Source: Phenylobacterium sp. (lineage in GTDB: Bacteria > Pseudomonadota > Alphaproteobacteria > Caulobacterales > Caulobacteraceae). Taken from it: 41,038 nt of DNA. A program made the translations under genes and the position numbers. A model generated the notes under the pieces. The model was given only the letters and a program-made list of their open reading frames with translations. It did no database searches and was not told the DNA's origin. This document shows, piece after piece, positions 18,312 through 27,240 of the stretch (position 1 is the first letter of the stretch; each line of letters begins with the position of its first letter). The stretch covers positions 1 through 41,038 of the forward strand of contig JADBYZ010000016.1 of assembly GCA_020402745.1 (NCBI GenBank), read 5' to 3'.

Positions 18312-18615
18312 GTGTTGCGAATCCCCGTTGACCGCCCCGCCTTGGCGTTGGCCGCGAGCCTTCTTCTGGCATCCGTCGCCGTCGCCGGCAGGCCCCGGGG
18401 CCAGACCCGGCGACCCCCGGATGTCTCAACAACCCAAGCCGGCGGAAGAACCGCGACTTGTCTGCGAGCATGTGGAACAGATGGGATCACACTTCCGCAG
18501 GTGGGTCTGCGCCACACCCGAGGCGTGGGAGGCCCGCCGCCGTCGGGATGCGGCCCAGTTGGAGCGCATGGGCGACCAGGGCGCCGGCTGCGGCGGGGTG
18601 ACGAATCCCTGCTGA
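18312..18615 (+). pseudogene. Small secreted Cys-containing protein, apparently frameshifted
   Basis: Two reading frames look like the halves of one small exported protein. From GTG 18312 (GGAG 6 bases upstream) a signal peptide is encoded (MLRIPVDRPALALAASLLL ... VAVAG). From about 18395 a different frame encodes SQQPKPAEEPRLVCEHVEQ, then GSHFRRWVCATPEAWEARRR, ending at 18615. The second half resembles small alphaproteobacterial secreted proteins with a C-x-x-x-x-x-x-G-(S/T)-x-F-x-x-x-x-C-x-T-x-x-x-W pattern that normally carry a signal peptide. A one-base slip in the GC-rich stretch 18385-18405 would join them. It could be a real mutation or a sequencing error. The second frame alone (ATG 18421) has no ribosome site. 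Confidence 0.5.
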
Positions 18616-18647
18616 TTGACCCCTTCATCCGGTCGGAAGAATGGTCC

Positions 18648-19430
18648 TCAGGCGGGGGGCGGTCCGGGAGGCGCCGGGAAGGCGAGTGGAGCGACCGACT
18701 CGCCGGCGGAGCCTGAGGTCACCATCCTGTAGAGTGGCTTGCCTGCAGGACCATAGGTGATGACCTCGGTGACCAGGACCATCGTGAAGAGGGCCGCAAG
18801 TCCGCCCACCCAGGCCGGATGAACCCGGCCTGCATTCCTGCGGTCCAGCAGGATGGCGACCCCTGGGAAGATGAGGCTGACCGCAATGGTCACCTCCCAC
18901 GCCCAGGGCATGAAGGCGGGAGAGGGAATGAGACGGCCGATCCCGGGGCCCAGAAGGGCGACCATCGCGCAGAAGTGAAGCCGGGCGTGCCAGTCGGTGT
19001 TGCGGCGGCGGGCGACCGCCCAAAGGGTGAGACCGGCGAAGGTGAGAAGGCTGGCCGTGTCGAGGACCAGGAAGTGGAGCGGCCTGAAGAAGAAGGGCGT
19101 ATCTGCCCTGCGGACCATGTCCACGACCACAATGACGCCCAGGAGGAGCATCAAGGGCACCCAGGCCATGGCGAGCCAGCCGAGGCGGCGGTGCCAGATC
19201 CCTGCGCCGCGCGCCGCAAGCGCCGTCTGCGCCAGATAGATCGCCAGCCAACCCATGAAGACCACGGCGTGGGCGTGGACGAGCAGGGGCGCCTCAAAGC
19301 TCGATCGACCGGCGAGCAAGTGGAAGCCAAAGCCGGCGACGGTGACCCCCGTCATGGCAATCGCACCCATGACAAAAAGTCTGCGGTCGGCTGGAAGCGT
19401 CTGGGCGCTTCCAATGTTCCTGTCCAGCAT
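18648..19430 (-). CDS. Polytopic membrane protein of unknown function
   Basis: A 260-residue membrane protein with about seven hydrophobic helices. Conserved-looking histidines sit in or near helices (FGFHLLAG, VHAHAVVFMGW, WHRRLGW, RPLHFLVLD, WHARLHFCA), which could bind haem or metal, but I cannot name the family. The start at 19430 is chosen because AGGAG lies 6 bases upstream; an in-frame ATG two codons earlier is too close to that site. It stands alone between the small secreted protein and tRNA-Phe. Confidence 0.75.
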   Translation of the reverse strand: MLDRNIGSAQTLPADRRLFVMGAIAMTGVTVAGFGFHLLAGRSSFEAPLLVHAHAVVFMGWLAIYLAQTALAARGAGIWHRRLGWLAMAWVPLMLLLGVIVVVDMVRRADTPFFFRPLHFLVLDTASLLTFAGLTLWAVARRRNTDWHARLHFCAMVALLGPGIGRLIPSPAFMPWAWEVTIAVSLIFPGVAILLDRRNAGRVHPAWVGGLAALFTMVLVTEVITYGPAGKPLYRMVTSGSAGESVAPLAFPAPPGPPPA

Positions 19431-19804
19431 CTGCATCTCCTCGGCCCCTCCGCCGACGAATAGGGGTGGCGACGACGGGCGGACAGGGCCCTTGCGCCCG
19501 GCCATTCGCCCGGGGCCGGAGGCTATCACACCACACCTTCCCCCGGGGGACTTTTTCACGACCCGCAGAGGCTGGGCGCCTCACATCTCGACGACCGCCC
19601 ACGCCTGGCGCAGCCCGCAATCCTGCAGAGGGCCCAGCCCGACCCACATCATGGCTTGAATCCCGGACCTGTCCGTCCAGGAGGCCTGCCCGTACTAGAC
19701 CTCACTGAGCACTCCAGGGGGCTTCGTGAACGCCGCCCGCAGAACAATGTCGAAGGCCGGGCGCATCGACTGAGCCAGCGTCGCAATATGATCATGAAAA
19801 GAAA
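19431..19804. other. Intergenic region without recognisable features
   Basis: About 370 bp between the membrane protein start and tRNA-Phe. I see no gene, repeat unit or clear terminator. It should include the promoter of the leftward membrane-protein gene. Confidence 0.5.
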
Positions 19805-19880
19805 TGGTGCCTGGGGCCGGAATCGAACCAGCGACACGCGGATTTTCAATCCGCTGCTCTACCAACTGAGCTACCCAGGC
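19805..19880 (-). tRNA. tRNA-Phe (anticodon GAA)
   Basis: A 76-nt cloverleaf with encoded CCA. Acceptor GCCTGGG/CCCAGGC, D arm GCTC-GAGC, anticodon arm GCGGA-TTGAAAA-TCCGC and T-loop TTCGATT are all standard. Confidence 0.97.
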
Positions 19881-19951
19881 GCGACGCCTCGCGGGTCGGA
19901 GGCGGTTCTATAGAAGAGGCCCCGCGCCGTGTCCAGCGAGGCGGGCGAGGC

Positions 19952-21424
19952 TCAGACGCCCGCGGCGGAGAGCCCGGGCCGCTTGCCGCACCCAATGGCG
20001 AAAAGGTAATGGGCCATGGGCGCATAACCCGTGTGCACCACCTCGTCGTTCATCGAGAAGAGGAAGACATTGCTGAAGAATTTCAGCATGAAGGCGCGCA
20101 GGTCCTCGCCGGTCTTGCAGTTCACGTGGCCCGCCTTGGAGATCTCGGACGCGTAGACCTGGGACTCCAGGGACGGTATGCCCACCACGAAGACCCCATC
20201 GTCCGTGAGGCTCTCGCAGACGTTCAGGACAAAGCGCGACTCCGCCTCCGGGGCGATGTGTTCCAGCACGTCGAGGCAGAAGGCGCCGTCGAACACCCCC
20301 TCAAGCGGGCCCTCGACCATGTCATGGCGCAAGAAGGTGATCCGGTCCCGGAAGGGATGCGAGACCTGGGCTTCCCGGACGAACATCCAGTCAAAGTCGG
20401 CGGCGGTCAGGGCGCCGACTTCCTGAAGGACCAAAGGGGTGCCGAAGGCGTCTGCGCAGCCGATCTCCAGGACCGATGTCTTGCCCGTAAGCATCTTGGC
20501 CACGAACTTGTAGCGAGACAGGGTGAAGGCCAGCCGCTTGGGGTTGGTGGCGTAGGCGTATCCCGTCATCAGGCCGAGGGCCTGGGCGCCGACGCCCTTC
20601 AGATCCTCGTACTGGCCCTCCTCAGTGGGCAGTTCCGTCCTGAGGGAGTTGTAGAGGACGCCGTCGCCGGCGGCGGGGTCCCGGGCTGGCCGGATTCGCG
20701 CCAGGAGGTCAGGGCGATCCGCATATCGCCTCAGGGCATAGGCGTGGAAGGACAGGCTCTCAGCCCCCGAGAACTGGAAGAGGCCGGTCGCCCGGCGATC
20801 GATCAGGCCGAGCAGGACAGAGGCGACCTCCTCGGGCGCAAGGGGCGAGATGAAGTGGTTGTCGAAGGCCTCCACGGCGTTCCCGGCTTCCAGTTCGCGG
20901 TCCCACCGCGCCGGCAGGCCGGTCGAGACGTCCAGGACCTTGGTGAGCCTCAGGATTCCCACCCCGGGCAGGGCCTGGAGGGCGACCTCCAGGTCCCGCT
21001 TCTGCCGGCCATATTCGGTTCGCGGCGCGGGCGGGTCGGCGGTGGAGAACAACTCCCGGCTTCCGTCAAAGACCGCGTTGGAGGACAGGGCCAGGACATG
21101 GCTTCCGGAGGCGACCAGCCGGTCTGCAAGGCGGACCTGGCCGGTCACATTCACCTGTCGCGAGCCGTCCGGATCCGCCGCGCAGGCCGCCTCACCCCCC
21201 ACGCCGGCGCAGATGACGGCGATGTCGAAACCCGTCGAAAGGTCGAAGTCCTCCGGAGCCCGGAGATCCAGGTAAAGACGGTTCCCGCTGCCCGCCGACT
21301 CCCGCGTCCGGGTCGTTCCCCAGACTTCGAATCGACCCGCCTCGCACAGCCGCCGCTCCAGCGCCGAGCCAATCAGGCCGTCTGCACCCACCACCAGAAG
21401 GCGAGGCTTTCCCGGGGATCTCAT
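19952..21424 (-). CDS. Fusion of RmlD-like epimerase/reductase and SAM methyltransferase
   Basis: A 490-residue two-domain protein. Residues about 1-260 are an extended-SDR domain like dTDP-4-dehydrorhamnose reductase: GADGLIGS for nucleotide binding, a LALSSNAVFDG strand and a Tyr-x-x-x-Lys pair (EYGRQK). Residues about 330-490 are a class I SAM methyltransferase with motif I VLEIGCADAFGTP and the post-II segment FCLDVLEHIAPE. The start at 21424 has AGGAG 9 bases upstream. It follows a dioxygenase-like gene by 34 bp. Together they suggest modification of a sugar or small metabolite, but no glycosyltransferase or transporter is nearby. Both domains are intact by motif. Confidence 0.82.
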   Translation of the reverse strand: MRSPGKPRLLVVGADGLIGSALERRLCEAGRFEVWGTTRTRESAGSGNRLYLDLRAPEDFDLSTGFDIAVICAGVGGEAACAADPDGSRQVNVTGQVRLADRLVASGSHVLALSSNAVFDGSRELFSTADPPAPRTEYGRQKRDLEVALQALPGVGILRLTKVLDVSTGLPARWDRELEAGNAVEAFDNHFISPLAPEEVASVLLGLIDRRATGLFQFSGAESLSFHAYALRRYADRPDLLARIRPARDPAAGDGVLYNSLRTELPTEEGQYEDLKGVGAQALGLMTGYAYATNPKRLAFTLSRYKFVAKMLTGKTSVLEIGCADAFGTPLVLQEVGALTAADFDWMFVREAQVSHPFRDRITFLRHDMVEGPLEGVFDGAFCLDVLEHIAPEAESRFVLNVCESLTDDGVFVVGIPSLESQVYASEISKAGHVNCKTGEDLRAFMLKFFSNVFLFSMNDEVVHTGYAPMAHYLFAIGCGKRPGLSAAGV

Positions 21425-21458
21425 GGAAACACTCTCCTGTGACGGGACGGGCCCGAGG

Positions 21459-22217
21459 TCAGAACAACTCGAAGTACGGCTTTCCGCTCGCCAGATGGTA
21501 AGACTTCGAGCTCGACGAATAGGCGCTGTAGGGCAGGATTCGGAAATCCACAGAGAACCGAATGCAGGCGTCGCCGTTGTGACCGGCGCCATGGATGAGC
21601 ATCCCGGGGAACAGGGCGCTGTGCGCCTCAGGGACCGTCATCGGCTGGCTGCGGTTCAGGTCCACCCCGCTCTGAATGACCTTCGGGCTGTAGAGGAAGC
21701 CGATACGGTTCCCCACGGAACCCTTTTCGGTCACCTCATCGGCGATGGACAGGGTCTCAATCTCCGGTTCCGGGATCCGCTGGGACTCGGGGATGAACCG
21801 CAGGGTGTTCTTCTCAGAGACACCCCGGACCGGCGTCCAGAGATTTACCGACCGCTCCATGTTCGGCCCGTAAAAGGTCTCCCGGTGCCAGCCGATCGCC
21901 TCCCGGCTGCGCCCGGACTCTGGCCGCGCGGCGCGAAGGTAAAGGTTGGTCTGGATATAGAAGCGGTCCTCGCCGATCGCCGCCAGGATGTTGTCATGGA
22001 CTTCCCCGCAGATGCGGCGGACAAAGTCCCCTGAATTCAGAGCGGTCTGCGCCTCAAGGACGAGGGCGCGGTAAGCTCCGATCTCCATGGCGGTGAGCCC
22101 GGATTCATCCTGCGGGAAGGCCGCGTCCAAGATGCGCCTCAGGTCCCGGAGGGTGTCTGGGGTCCGATGCCGGGCGAAGGTGACGCCCGAGGCGGAAAGC
22201 GCATCCGGATCCGGCAT
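21459..22217 (-). CDS. Phytanoyl-CoA dioxygenase-like Fe(II)/2-oxoglutarate enzyme
   Basis: A 252-residue protein with the double-stranded beta-helix pattern of PhyH-type oxygenases. The metal-binding H-x-E is in IGWHRETFYG, and the distal His and 2-oxoglutarate Arg are in IHGAGHNGDACIRFSVDFR. The motif NLWTPVRGVSEKN is typical of the fold. The start at 22217 is the first plausible ATG; GGAGG lies 14 bases upstream, so the start is not certain. It precedes the epimerase/methyltransferase fusion by 34 bp and is probably cotranscribed. Substrate unknown. Confidence 0.75.
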   Translation of the reverse strand: MPDPDALSASGVTFARHRTPDTLRDLRRILDAAFPQDESGLTAMEIGAYRALVLEAQTALNSGDFVRRICGEVHDNILAAIGEDRFYIQTNLYLRAARPESGRSREAIGWHRETFYGPNMERSVNLWTPVRGVSEKNTLRFIPESQRIPEPEIETLSIADEVTEKGSVGNRIGFLYSPKVIQSGVDLNRSQPMTVPEAHSALFPGMLIHGAGHNGDACIRFSVDFRILPYSAYSSSSKSYHLASGKPYFELF

Positions 22218-22362
22218 TCTTGGTTCTTGCACCTCCGGGTCAGCCGGGCCAGCCAGCCGGGATAGGGGCCCTGACAGCACGCGGCGGGTCCCCAGCGTAC
22301 GACTCACATCCCGCCCTGACCCGTGTGTAGGCGCCCGCCCCCAGCCTGTCCAGCCGGGCGGG

Positions 22363-22533
22363 TCAGGCGCCCCTGTCCAGGTCGGCGATGTCCTCCTCAT
22401 CGATTTCATCGCCCGGCAGGGCATAGCTTCCGGACAGCCAGCGCTGCAGGTCCACATGGGCGCAACGGGAGGAGCAGAAGGGCCGGAACTGCGGGTCGGC
22501 GGGCTTTTTGCAGATGGGACAGGCGGTCTTCAC
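22363..22533 (-). CDS. yacG: DNA gyrase inhibitor YacG (zinc-binding)
   Basis: A 56-residue protein starting at GTG 22533. It has the YacG zinc finger: CPICKKP, then FCSSRCAHVDLQRWLSGSYA (C-x2-C-x11-C-x3-C), followed by an acidic tail. Family members bind GyrB. AAGG lies 7 bases upstream of the GTG. It starts 10 bp after the short RNase E/G gene, the usual alphaproteobacterial neighbour. Confidence 0.92.
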   Translation of the reverse strand: MKTACPICKKPADPQFRPFCSSRCAHVDLQRWLSGSYALPGDEIDEEDIADLDRGA

Positions 22534-22543
22534 GGCAAGGCCT

Positions 22544-23584
22544 TCAGGGGAGGGTGATTTCGAAGCGGTCCCGTGGCCAGCCGGGCTCCACCGTCCGATC
22601 GAATCGGGCGCCCATCCGCTCGGCGAGGCGGTCGACCAGGGGCCAGGCCAGCCGGGCGACAGCCGGAGCGGCCTGGATCTTCACCAGCCGTCCCGTCTCC
22701 ACTGCGGCCTCGCTCTCGGCCCGGCGCACCAGTCTCTGGGCCAGGGTGCGGTCGCTGGGGACGCCGCCGGGATCGAGCAGAATCTCGGTCATCGCCCGGG
22801 TCCGGCGGGGAACCGTCAGCTCCAGGGTCCCGAACCGGCTGACCGGTCCGAAGGCGACGCCGGGCTGGTCTGCGGCGAAGGCGTTGCGGGCGGCGTTCAG
22901 CAGGGCTGTCCCGTCGTGGCCCCGCCCCGCAAGGTCGATGACCACCAGGCCGCCCAGACCCTTCAGGCGCAGCAGGCGCGCCGTCTCCGCTATGGCCGCG
23001 AGGTTGAGCTGTCGCACCAGGGACTTCGGGTCCGGACCCTTGCGCGGGCCCAGGTCGACGTCCACCGCCACCAGGGCGCGGGTCGGTTCGATCACCACCA
23101 GGCCGCCGCCCGGCAGGACATGGGCTTCGGTCAGGGCCGTCTCCTCGGCCTCGTCAGCCCTTCGGCGGGCCTCGGCGCCGGTCACCGTCTCCCGGCTTCG
23201 GGTCAGGTGGGCCAGCCGGTCGGCAAGGGACGGCGCCGCCGAGAGGAGCCGCACCGGAGCCTCCGCCGGCCCGACGCCGCGCACCGCCGCCAGCTTGCCG
23301 GGGCGCGGGGCGGCGCGCACCTCGACCTCCAGCATCTGGCCCTCCACGGGCCGCCGGTCAGGGGGATAGTCCATCAGGCCCTCAAGCCCCTCGCCCAGGT
23401 CGACGAAGGCCGAGGCGAAGGCCGGCTCGACCTTGCGCACCCGCGCCGCGATCCGCGCCCCCGGCTCAAGGCGCGGGTCGTCTTCGTCGCGGACCAGGAT
23501 CAGGTGCTCGGGCCGCCCGTCTAGGGTGACCACGCCCCTCGCCTCTCCGGGGGCGATGTCCAGGTAGGCGCGGCGCGGGCTCAT
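22544..23584 (-). CDS. Short ribonuclease E/G family protein
   Basis: A 346-residue member of the RNase E/G family. An N-terminal S1-like RNA-binding region (ASAFVDLGEGLEGLMDY) is followed by a catalytic domain with candidate metal-binding aspartates in LVAVDVDLG and GLVVIDLAGR. It is shorter than RNase G (about 490) and has no C-x-x-C zinc-link motif, which E. coli RNase E uses for tetramer formation. The start overlaps the maf stop (ATGA), indicating translational coupling. This short form next to maf and yacG is common in Alphaproteobacteria. Confidence 0.87.
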   Translation of the reverse strand: MSPRRAYLDIAPGEARGVVTLDGRPEHLILVRDEDDPRLEPGARIAARVRKVEPAFASAFVDLGEGLEGLMDYPPDRRPVEGQMLEVEVRAAPRPGKLAAVRGVGPAEAPVRLLSAAPSLADRLAHLTRSRETVTGAEARRRADEAEETALTEAHVLPGGGLVVIEPTRALVAVDVDLGPRKGPDPKSLVRQLNLAAIAETARLLRLKGLGGLVVIDLAGRGHDGTALLNAARNAFAADQPGVAFGPVSRFGTLELTVPRRTRAMTEILLDPGGVPSDRTLAQRLVRRAESEAAVETGRLVKIQAAPAVARLAWPLVDRLAERMGARFDRTVEPGWPRDRFEITLP

Positions 23585-24159
23585 GGCCGACGCCAGCCCA
23601 GGCCCTTCAGCAGGGTCTCGGTCTCATGCAGGGGCAGGCCGACCACGGCTGGCCAGGAGCCGCTGAGCGAGAGGATGAAGGCCCCTGCCCGCCCCTGGAT
23701 CCCGTAGCCTCCGGCCTTGCCCACCCCCTCGCCGCTGGCGGCGTAGGCGGAGATATCGGCCTCTGTGAGGCGTCGCATCTTCAGGCGGGTCTCGACCAGC
23801 CGGTCGCCGCGCCGGCCGCCGGGCCCGCGGACGCTGACCCCGGTGACGACCCGGTGCGCGCGGCCGGACAGAAGCTTCAGGCACTGGACTACCTCGTCGG
23901 CGTCCGCCGCCTTGGGCAGGATCCGGCGTCCTACCGACACCACCGTGTCGGCGGCCAGGACATAGTCGTCGGGATGGAGGGCGGCGACGGCCTCGGCCTT
24001 GGCGGCCGAAAGGCGAGCGGCCAGTCGGCGTGGCAGTTCGTCCCTCAGCGGCGTCTCGTCGATGTCGGCGGGGACGATGAGGTCCGGCGAGTGGCCGATG
24101 GAGGCCAGGAGGTCCCGCCTTCGCGGGCTCTCCGACGCCAGGACCAGCCGGGGCGGCAT
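23581..24159 (-). CDS. maf: Maf-like nucleotide pyrophosphatase
   Basis: A 192-residue Maf/HAM1-superfamily house-cleaning enzyme that hydrolyses non-canonical or modified nucleoside triphosphates. The N-terminal motif LVLASESPRRRDLL, the DIDET segment, LAADTVVSV and GKAGGYGIQG are all family signatures. It starts 7 bp after infA and its stop overlaps the start of the RNase E/G gene. Confidence 0.94.
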   Translation of the reverse strand: MPPRLVLASESPRRRDLLASIGHSPDLIVPADIDETPLRDELPRRLAARLSAAKAEAVAALHPDDYVLAADTVVSVGRRILPKAADADEVVQCLKLLSGRAHRVVTGVSVRGPGGRRGDRLVETRLKMRRLTEADISAYAASGEGVGKAGGYGIQGRAGAFILSLSGSWPAVVGLPLHETETLLKGLGWRRP

Positions 24160-24166
24160 GGCCGCT

Positions 24167-24385
24167 CTAGCGGACCCGGAAGGTGATGCGCCCCTTGGTG
24201 AGGTCGTAGGGAGTCATGGCCACGAGCACCTTGTCCCCGGCCGACACCCGGATGCGGTTCTTGCGCATCTTCCCCGCGGTGTGGGCGATGATCTCGTGAT
24301 CGTTTTCGAGCTTCACGCGGAAGGTGGCGTTGGGCAGCACCTCGCTGACGGTGCCCGGAAACTCGAGGGGTTCTTCCTTGGCCAT
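24167..24385 (-). CDS. infA: Translation initiation factor IF-1
   Basis: A 72-residue single OB-fold protein that binds the A site of the 30S subunit. The sequence ([20 protein letters not shown], then [10 protein letters not shown] and [18 protein letters not shown]) is the standard IF-1 pattern. GGAG lies 5 bases upstream. It heads an infA-maf-RNase E/G-yacG run. Confidence 0.98.
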   Translation of the reverse strand: MAKEEPLEFPGTVSEVLPNATFRVKLENDHEIIAHTAGKMRKNRIRVSAGDKVLVAMTPYDLTKGRITFRVR

Positions 24386-24516
24386 GCAGGCTCCAGACTA
24401 TGGGTCGATGAAAACGGCGCGAAACCCACTGAATCGCGGGCGTCCGGGCCGGAAGGCAGGGGTCTATACCTTAAGTCGCCCGGCAAGGTCGACTGCCGAG
24501 GCGCAGGCCGGGGCCT

Positions 24517-24996
24517 TCAGCCCTTCCAGTGCAGGGCGGTGATCAGGGTGAAGAGGCGGCGCGCCGTGTCCAGGTCGGTCTCCACCTTGCCCGCCAGCCG
24601 CCGCTGCAACAGCTCGCTGGCCTCGTTGTGCAGGCCCCTCCGGCCCATATCGAGAGCCTCGATCTGCGAGGGCGTGGCCTGCCGGATGGCCTGGTAATAG
24701 CTCTCGCAGATCATGAAATAGTCGCGGATCAACCCCCGGAACGGCGACAGAGAGAGGATGTGCCGGCGCTGATAGTCCGGCCCGGTCACGTCCAGGACGA
24801 GGCGGTTCTCCATCAGCCCCATATTCAGGTCATAGGGCCCGCCCGCCGCGCCCTCGGGGGCGAAATAGTTCTGCTCCAAAAGGTCGAAGATGGCGATCTT
24901 CCGCTCCTGCTCCTGGTCGCGCGAGACCGCCGCGAGGGACTCGGGGTCCAGCTCGACGCTCTGCAGGCGCTGGAGGGTGCGGTCAGGCTCGGCCAT
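24517..24996 (-). CDS. UPF0262 family protein
   Basis: A 159-residue protein of the UPF0262 family, found almost only in Alphaproteobacteria and of unknown function. The segment [15 protein letters not shown], then [19 protein letters not shown] and the C-terminal [18 protein letters not shown] identify it. It lies 50 bp after hisD. In relatives I recall a low-molecular-weight phosphatase gene between this gene and infA; here only 131 bp separate them. Confidence 0.9.
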   Translation of the reverse strand: MAEPDRTLQRLQSVELDPESLAAVSRDQEQERKIAIFDLLEQNYFAPEGAAGGPYDLNMGLMENRLVLDVTGPDYQRRHILSLSPFRGLIRDYFMICESYYQAIRQATPSQIEALDMGRRGLHNEASELLQRRLAGKVETDLDTARRLFTLITALHWKG

Positions 24997-25046
24997 GTCC
25001 GGTTCGCAAGCTGCCCGCCAATCCTAGACCGAGGCGACCATGGCCG

Positions 25047-26333
25047 TCACCCGCCCTGGCTCAGCCGCAGGGCGGCCGAGCGGGCGTGCGCCGGAAGGCC
25101 CTCGGCCTCGGCCAGGGCGACAGTGGGCGGGCCTAGCACGGCGAAGCCCGCCGCGCCGGCCTTCACCAGCGAGGTGCGCTTCAGGAAGTCATAGAGTGAC
25201 AGGCCCGAGGAGAACCGCGCCGCCCGACTGGTGGGCAGGACGTGGTTCGAGCCCGCCACATAATCTCCCAGGGCCTCCGGCGTGTGCCGGCCCAGGAAGA
25301 TCGCCCCGGCGTGGCGGATCTTCGCCGACAGGGCGTCCGGATCGGCCACGGCCAGCTCCACGTGCTCGGGCGCCAGTCGGTCCACCAGGGTGGGGGCCGC
25401 GTCCATCGGCGCCAGGATCACCGCCCCGTGGTCGGCCCAGGACCGCCCCGCCGTCTCGCCCGTGGCCAGGGTCTTCAGCTGGGCCTCCACCTCGGCGACC
25501 ACCCGGTCCGCAAGGCCTGCGTCATCCGTGATCAGGATCGACTGGGAGGCCGGGTCATGCTCGGCCTGCGAAAGCAGGTCGGCGGCGATCCAGGCGGGGT
25601 CATTGTCCGCGTCGGCCACCACGACGATCTCCGAGGGGCCGGCCAGGGCGTCGATGCCCACCTGGCCATAGACCCGTCGCTTGGCCGCCGTCACCCAGGC
25701 GTTGCCGGGCCCGACGATCTTGTCCACCGGCCGGATCGGGCCGGCGCCATAGGCCAGGGCGGCCACGGCCTGGGCGCCGCCCACTCGCCAGATCTCGCTC
25801 ACCCCCGCCGCCTGGGCCGCCGCCAGCACCGCGGGCTGGAGCCGTCCGGGCGGGGTGACCATGGCGATGCGGCCCACACCGGCGGCGCGGGCCGGTACGG
25901 CGTTCATCAGTACGGTCGAGGGATAGGCCGCCCGGCCGCCCGGCACATAGATCCCCACCGAGTCCAGCGGCGTCCAGCGCCAGCCCAGCTCCACCCCGGC
26001 CTCGTCGGTGAACCGGGCGTCGGCGGGCCTCTGGCGGGCGTGATAGGCCTCGATGCGGCGGGCCGCAAAGGCGATGGCCTCGCGCACCTCGGGGGCGCAG
26101 GCCGCCGCGCCCTCGGCGATCTCTTCGGCGCTGACCTTCAGGCCCGCCGCGTCCAGCTCCACCCCGTCGAAACGTCGGGTGTAGTCCAGCACGGCCTCCA
26201 GGCCCCGGGCCCGCACCGCCTCCAGCACCTCGCGCACGGCGGCGTCCACCGTCTCGGGCGTGTCCCGCCGGGCGTCGGCGAAGGCGCCGAAGCGGGCGTC
26301 GAAATCAGGGTCCTGGAAGTTGAAGCGGCGCAT
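25047..26333 (-). CDS. hisD: Histidinol dehydrogenase
   Basis: A 428-residue zinc enzyme that oxidises L-histidinol to L-histidine, the last two steps of histidine synthesis. Full length. The substrate/zinc residues are visible in SQAEHDPASQSILIT (Gln, His) and APEHVELAV; the nucleotide region includes VGGAQAVAALAYG and KIVGPGNAWVTAAKR. The other his genes are not in the window. The position between DUF2948 and UPF0262 is the usual alphaproteobacterial order. Confidence 0.97.
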   Translation of the reverse strand: MRRFNFQDPDFDARFGAFADARRDTPETVDAAVREVLEAVRARGLEAVLDYTRRFDGVELDAAGLKVSAEEIAEGAAACAPEVREAIAFAARRIEAYHARQRPADARFTDEAGVELGWRWTPLDSVGIYVPGGRAAYPSTVLMNAVPARAAGVGRIAMVTPPGRLQPAVLAAAQAAGVSEIWRVGGAQAVAALAYGAGPIRPVDKIVGPGNAWVTAAKRRVYGQVGIDALAGPSEIVVVADADNDPAWIAADLLSQAEHDPASQSILITDDAGLADRVVAEVEAQLKTLATGETAGRSWADHGAVILAPMDAAPTLVDRLAPEHVELAVADPDALSAKIRHAGAIFLGRHTPEALGDYVAGSNHVLPTSRAARFSSGLSLYDFLKRTSLVKAGAAGFAVLGPPTVALAEAEGLPAHARSAALRLSQGG

Positions 26334-26409
26334 GGGGCCTATCTAGACCCGGCGACGGCGCGAGGCCATGGGGCCGGCGCCACACTCGCGGCAAAACCGC
26401 CCTGGGGCG

Positions 26410-26847
26410 TCAGTCCTCGTGCCGGGGTTCCGACTTCGCCGCCCAGGGCTCGGAGATGTCGGCCAGCACCAGGTCGATGCACTCCACCTCGACGGCCAGG
26501 TCGGCGTCGCCGGCGAACCGGAAGACCAGCCGCCCGCCCGGCGCCTCTCCCGGCTCGAAGGCCAGGGTCAGGAGCTGGACCACCGCCTCGGAGGCGCCCC
26601 GGCGCAGGCGACGGGCCTGCACCCCGAGGACCGAGCCCAGCTGCACCGCGCTGCGCACGCGCTCTGGCTCCCGGGCGCCCCAGCGATAGCGGTTGACGGT
26701 GATGGTCAGCCGCCGCGCCTTCGCCTCCCAGGCGATGTCGCCGATCTTCAGCACGGCGTCCTGCAGGGCGGCGGCCACCACCTCCAGGTCCTCGGCGTCC
26801 TCCGCCAGGAGCTTGAGCGGTGCGGTCTTGGCGAGCGGCTTGGCCAC
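26410..26847 (-). CDS. DUF2948 family protein
   Basis: A 145-residue protein of the DUF2948 family, unknown function, conserved upstream of hisD in Alphaproteobacteria. The segment LLAEDAEDLEVVAAALQDAV and the C-terminal LVLADISEPWAA are typical. It starts at GTG 26847 with GGAG 9 bases upstream. Confidence 0.88.
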   Translation of the reverse strand: MAKPLAKTAPLKLLAEDAEDLEVVAAALQDAVLKIGDIAWEAKARRLTITVNRYRWGAREPERVRSAVQLGSVLGVQARRLRRGASEAVVQLLTLAFEPGEAPGGRLVFRFAGDADLAVEVECIDLVLADISEPWAAKSEPRHED

Positions 26848-26877
26848 GTCTTGAAACTCCGGACTTCACGCCCGCTT

Positions 26878-27105
26878 CTAGCCGGGCGGGCGCGAGTCGC
26901 AAGGGGGATCGGCGCCGTCCGCAGGCGCCGGAGCCGGAGCTGGAGCCGGCGGGGCCTTGCGGCGGCGCAGATTGTCCCTCAGGGCCTTGGCCCGCCGGGC
27001 CTCGCGCCGTTCAGCCTCAGAGGGTCCGGGGGCAGGGGGCGTCTTCACCCGCCCCCGATGCCGCCCTCCACCCCGCCGGTCAAGCCGCCCCTCCCCCCCG
27101 GTCAC
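26878..27105 (-). CDS. Small basic protein (alphaproteobacterial, near hisD/murA)
   Basis: A 75-residue basic protein from GTG 27105. The core EAERREARRAKALRDNLRRR resembles a widespread small alphaproteobacterial family (ALRxNLxRRKxQ). The rest is Ala/Pro-rich. The start is uncertain and the ribosome site poor. Function unknown. Confidence 0.55.
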   Translation of the reverse strand: MTGGEGRLDRRGGGRHRGRVKTPPAPGPSEAERREARRAKALRDNLRRRKAPPAPAPAPAPADGADPPCDSRPPG

Positions 27106-27160
27106 GTTTTTCCCCTTCCCGTCCGGCGCGGCTTTGGCTATAGCCCGCGCCTCGCCTTTC

Positions 27161-27235
<75 letters not shown>

Positions 27236-27240
27236 TTTAT

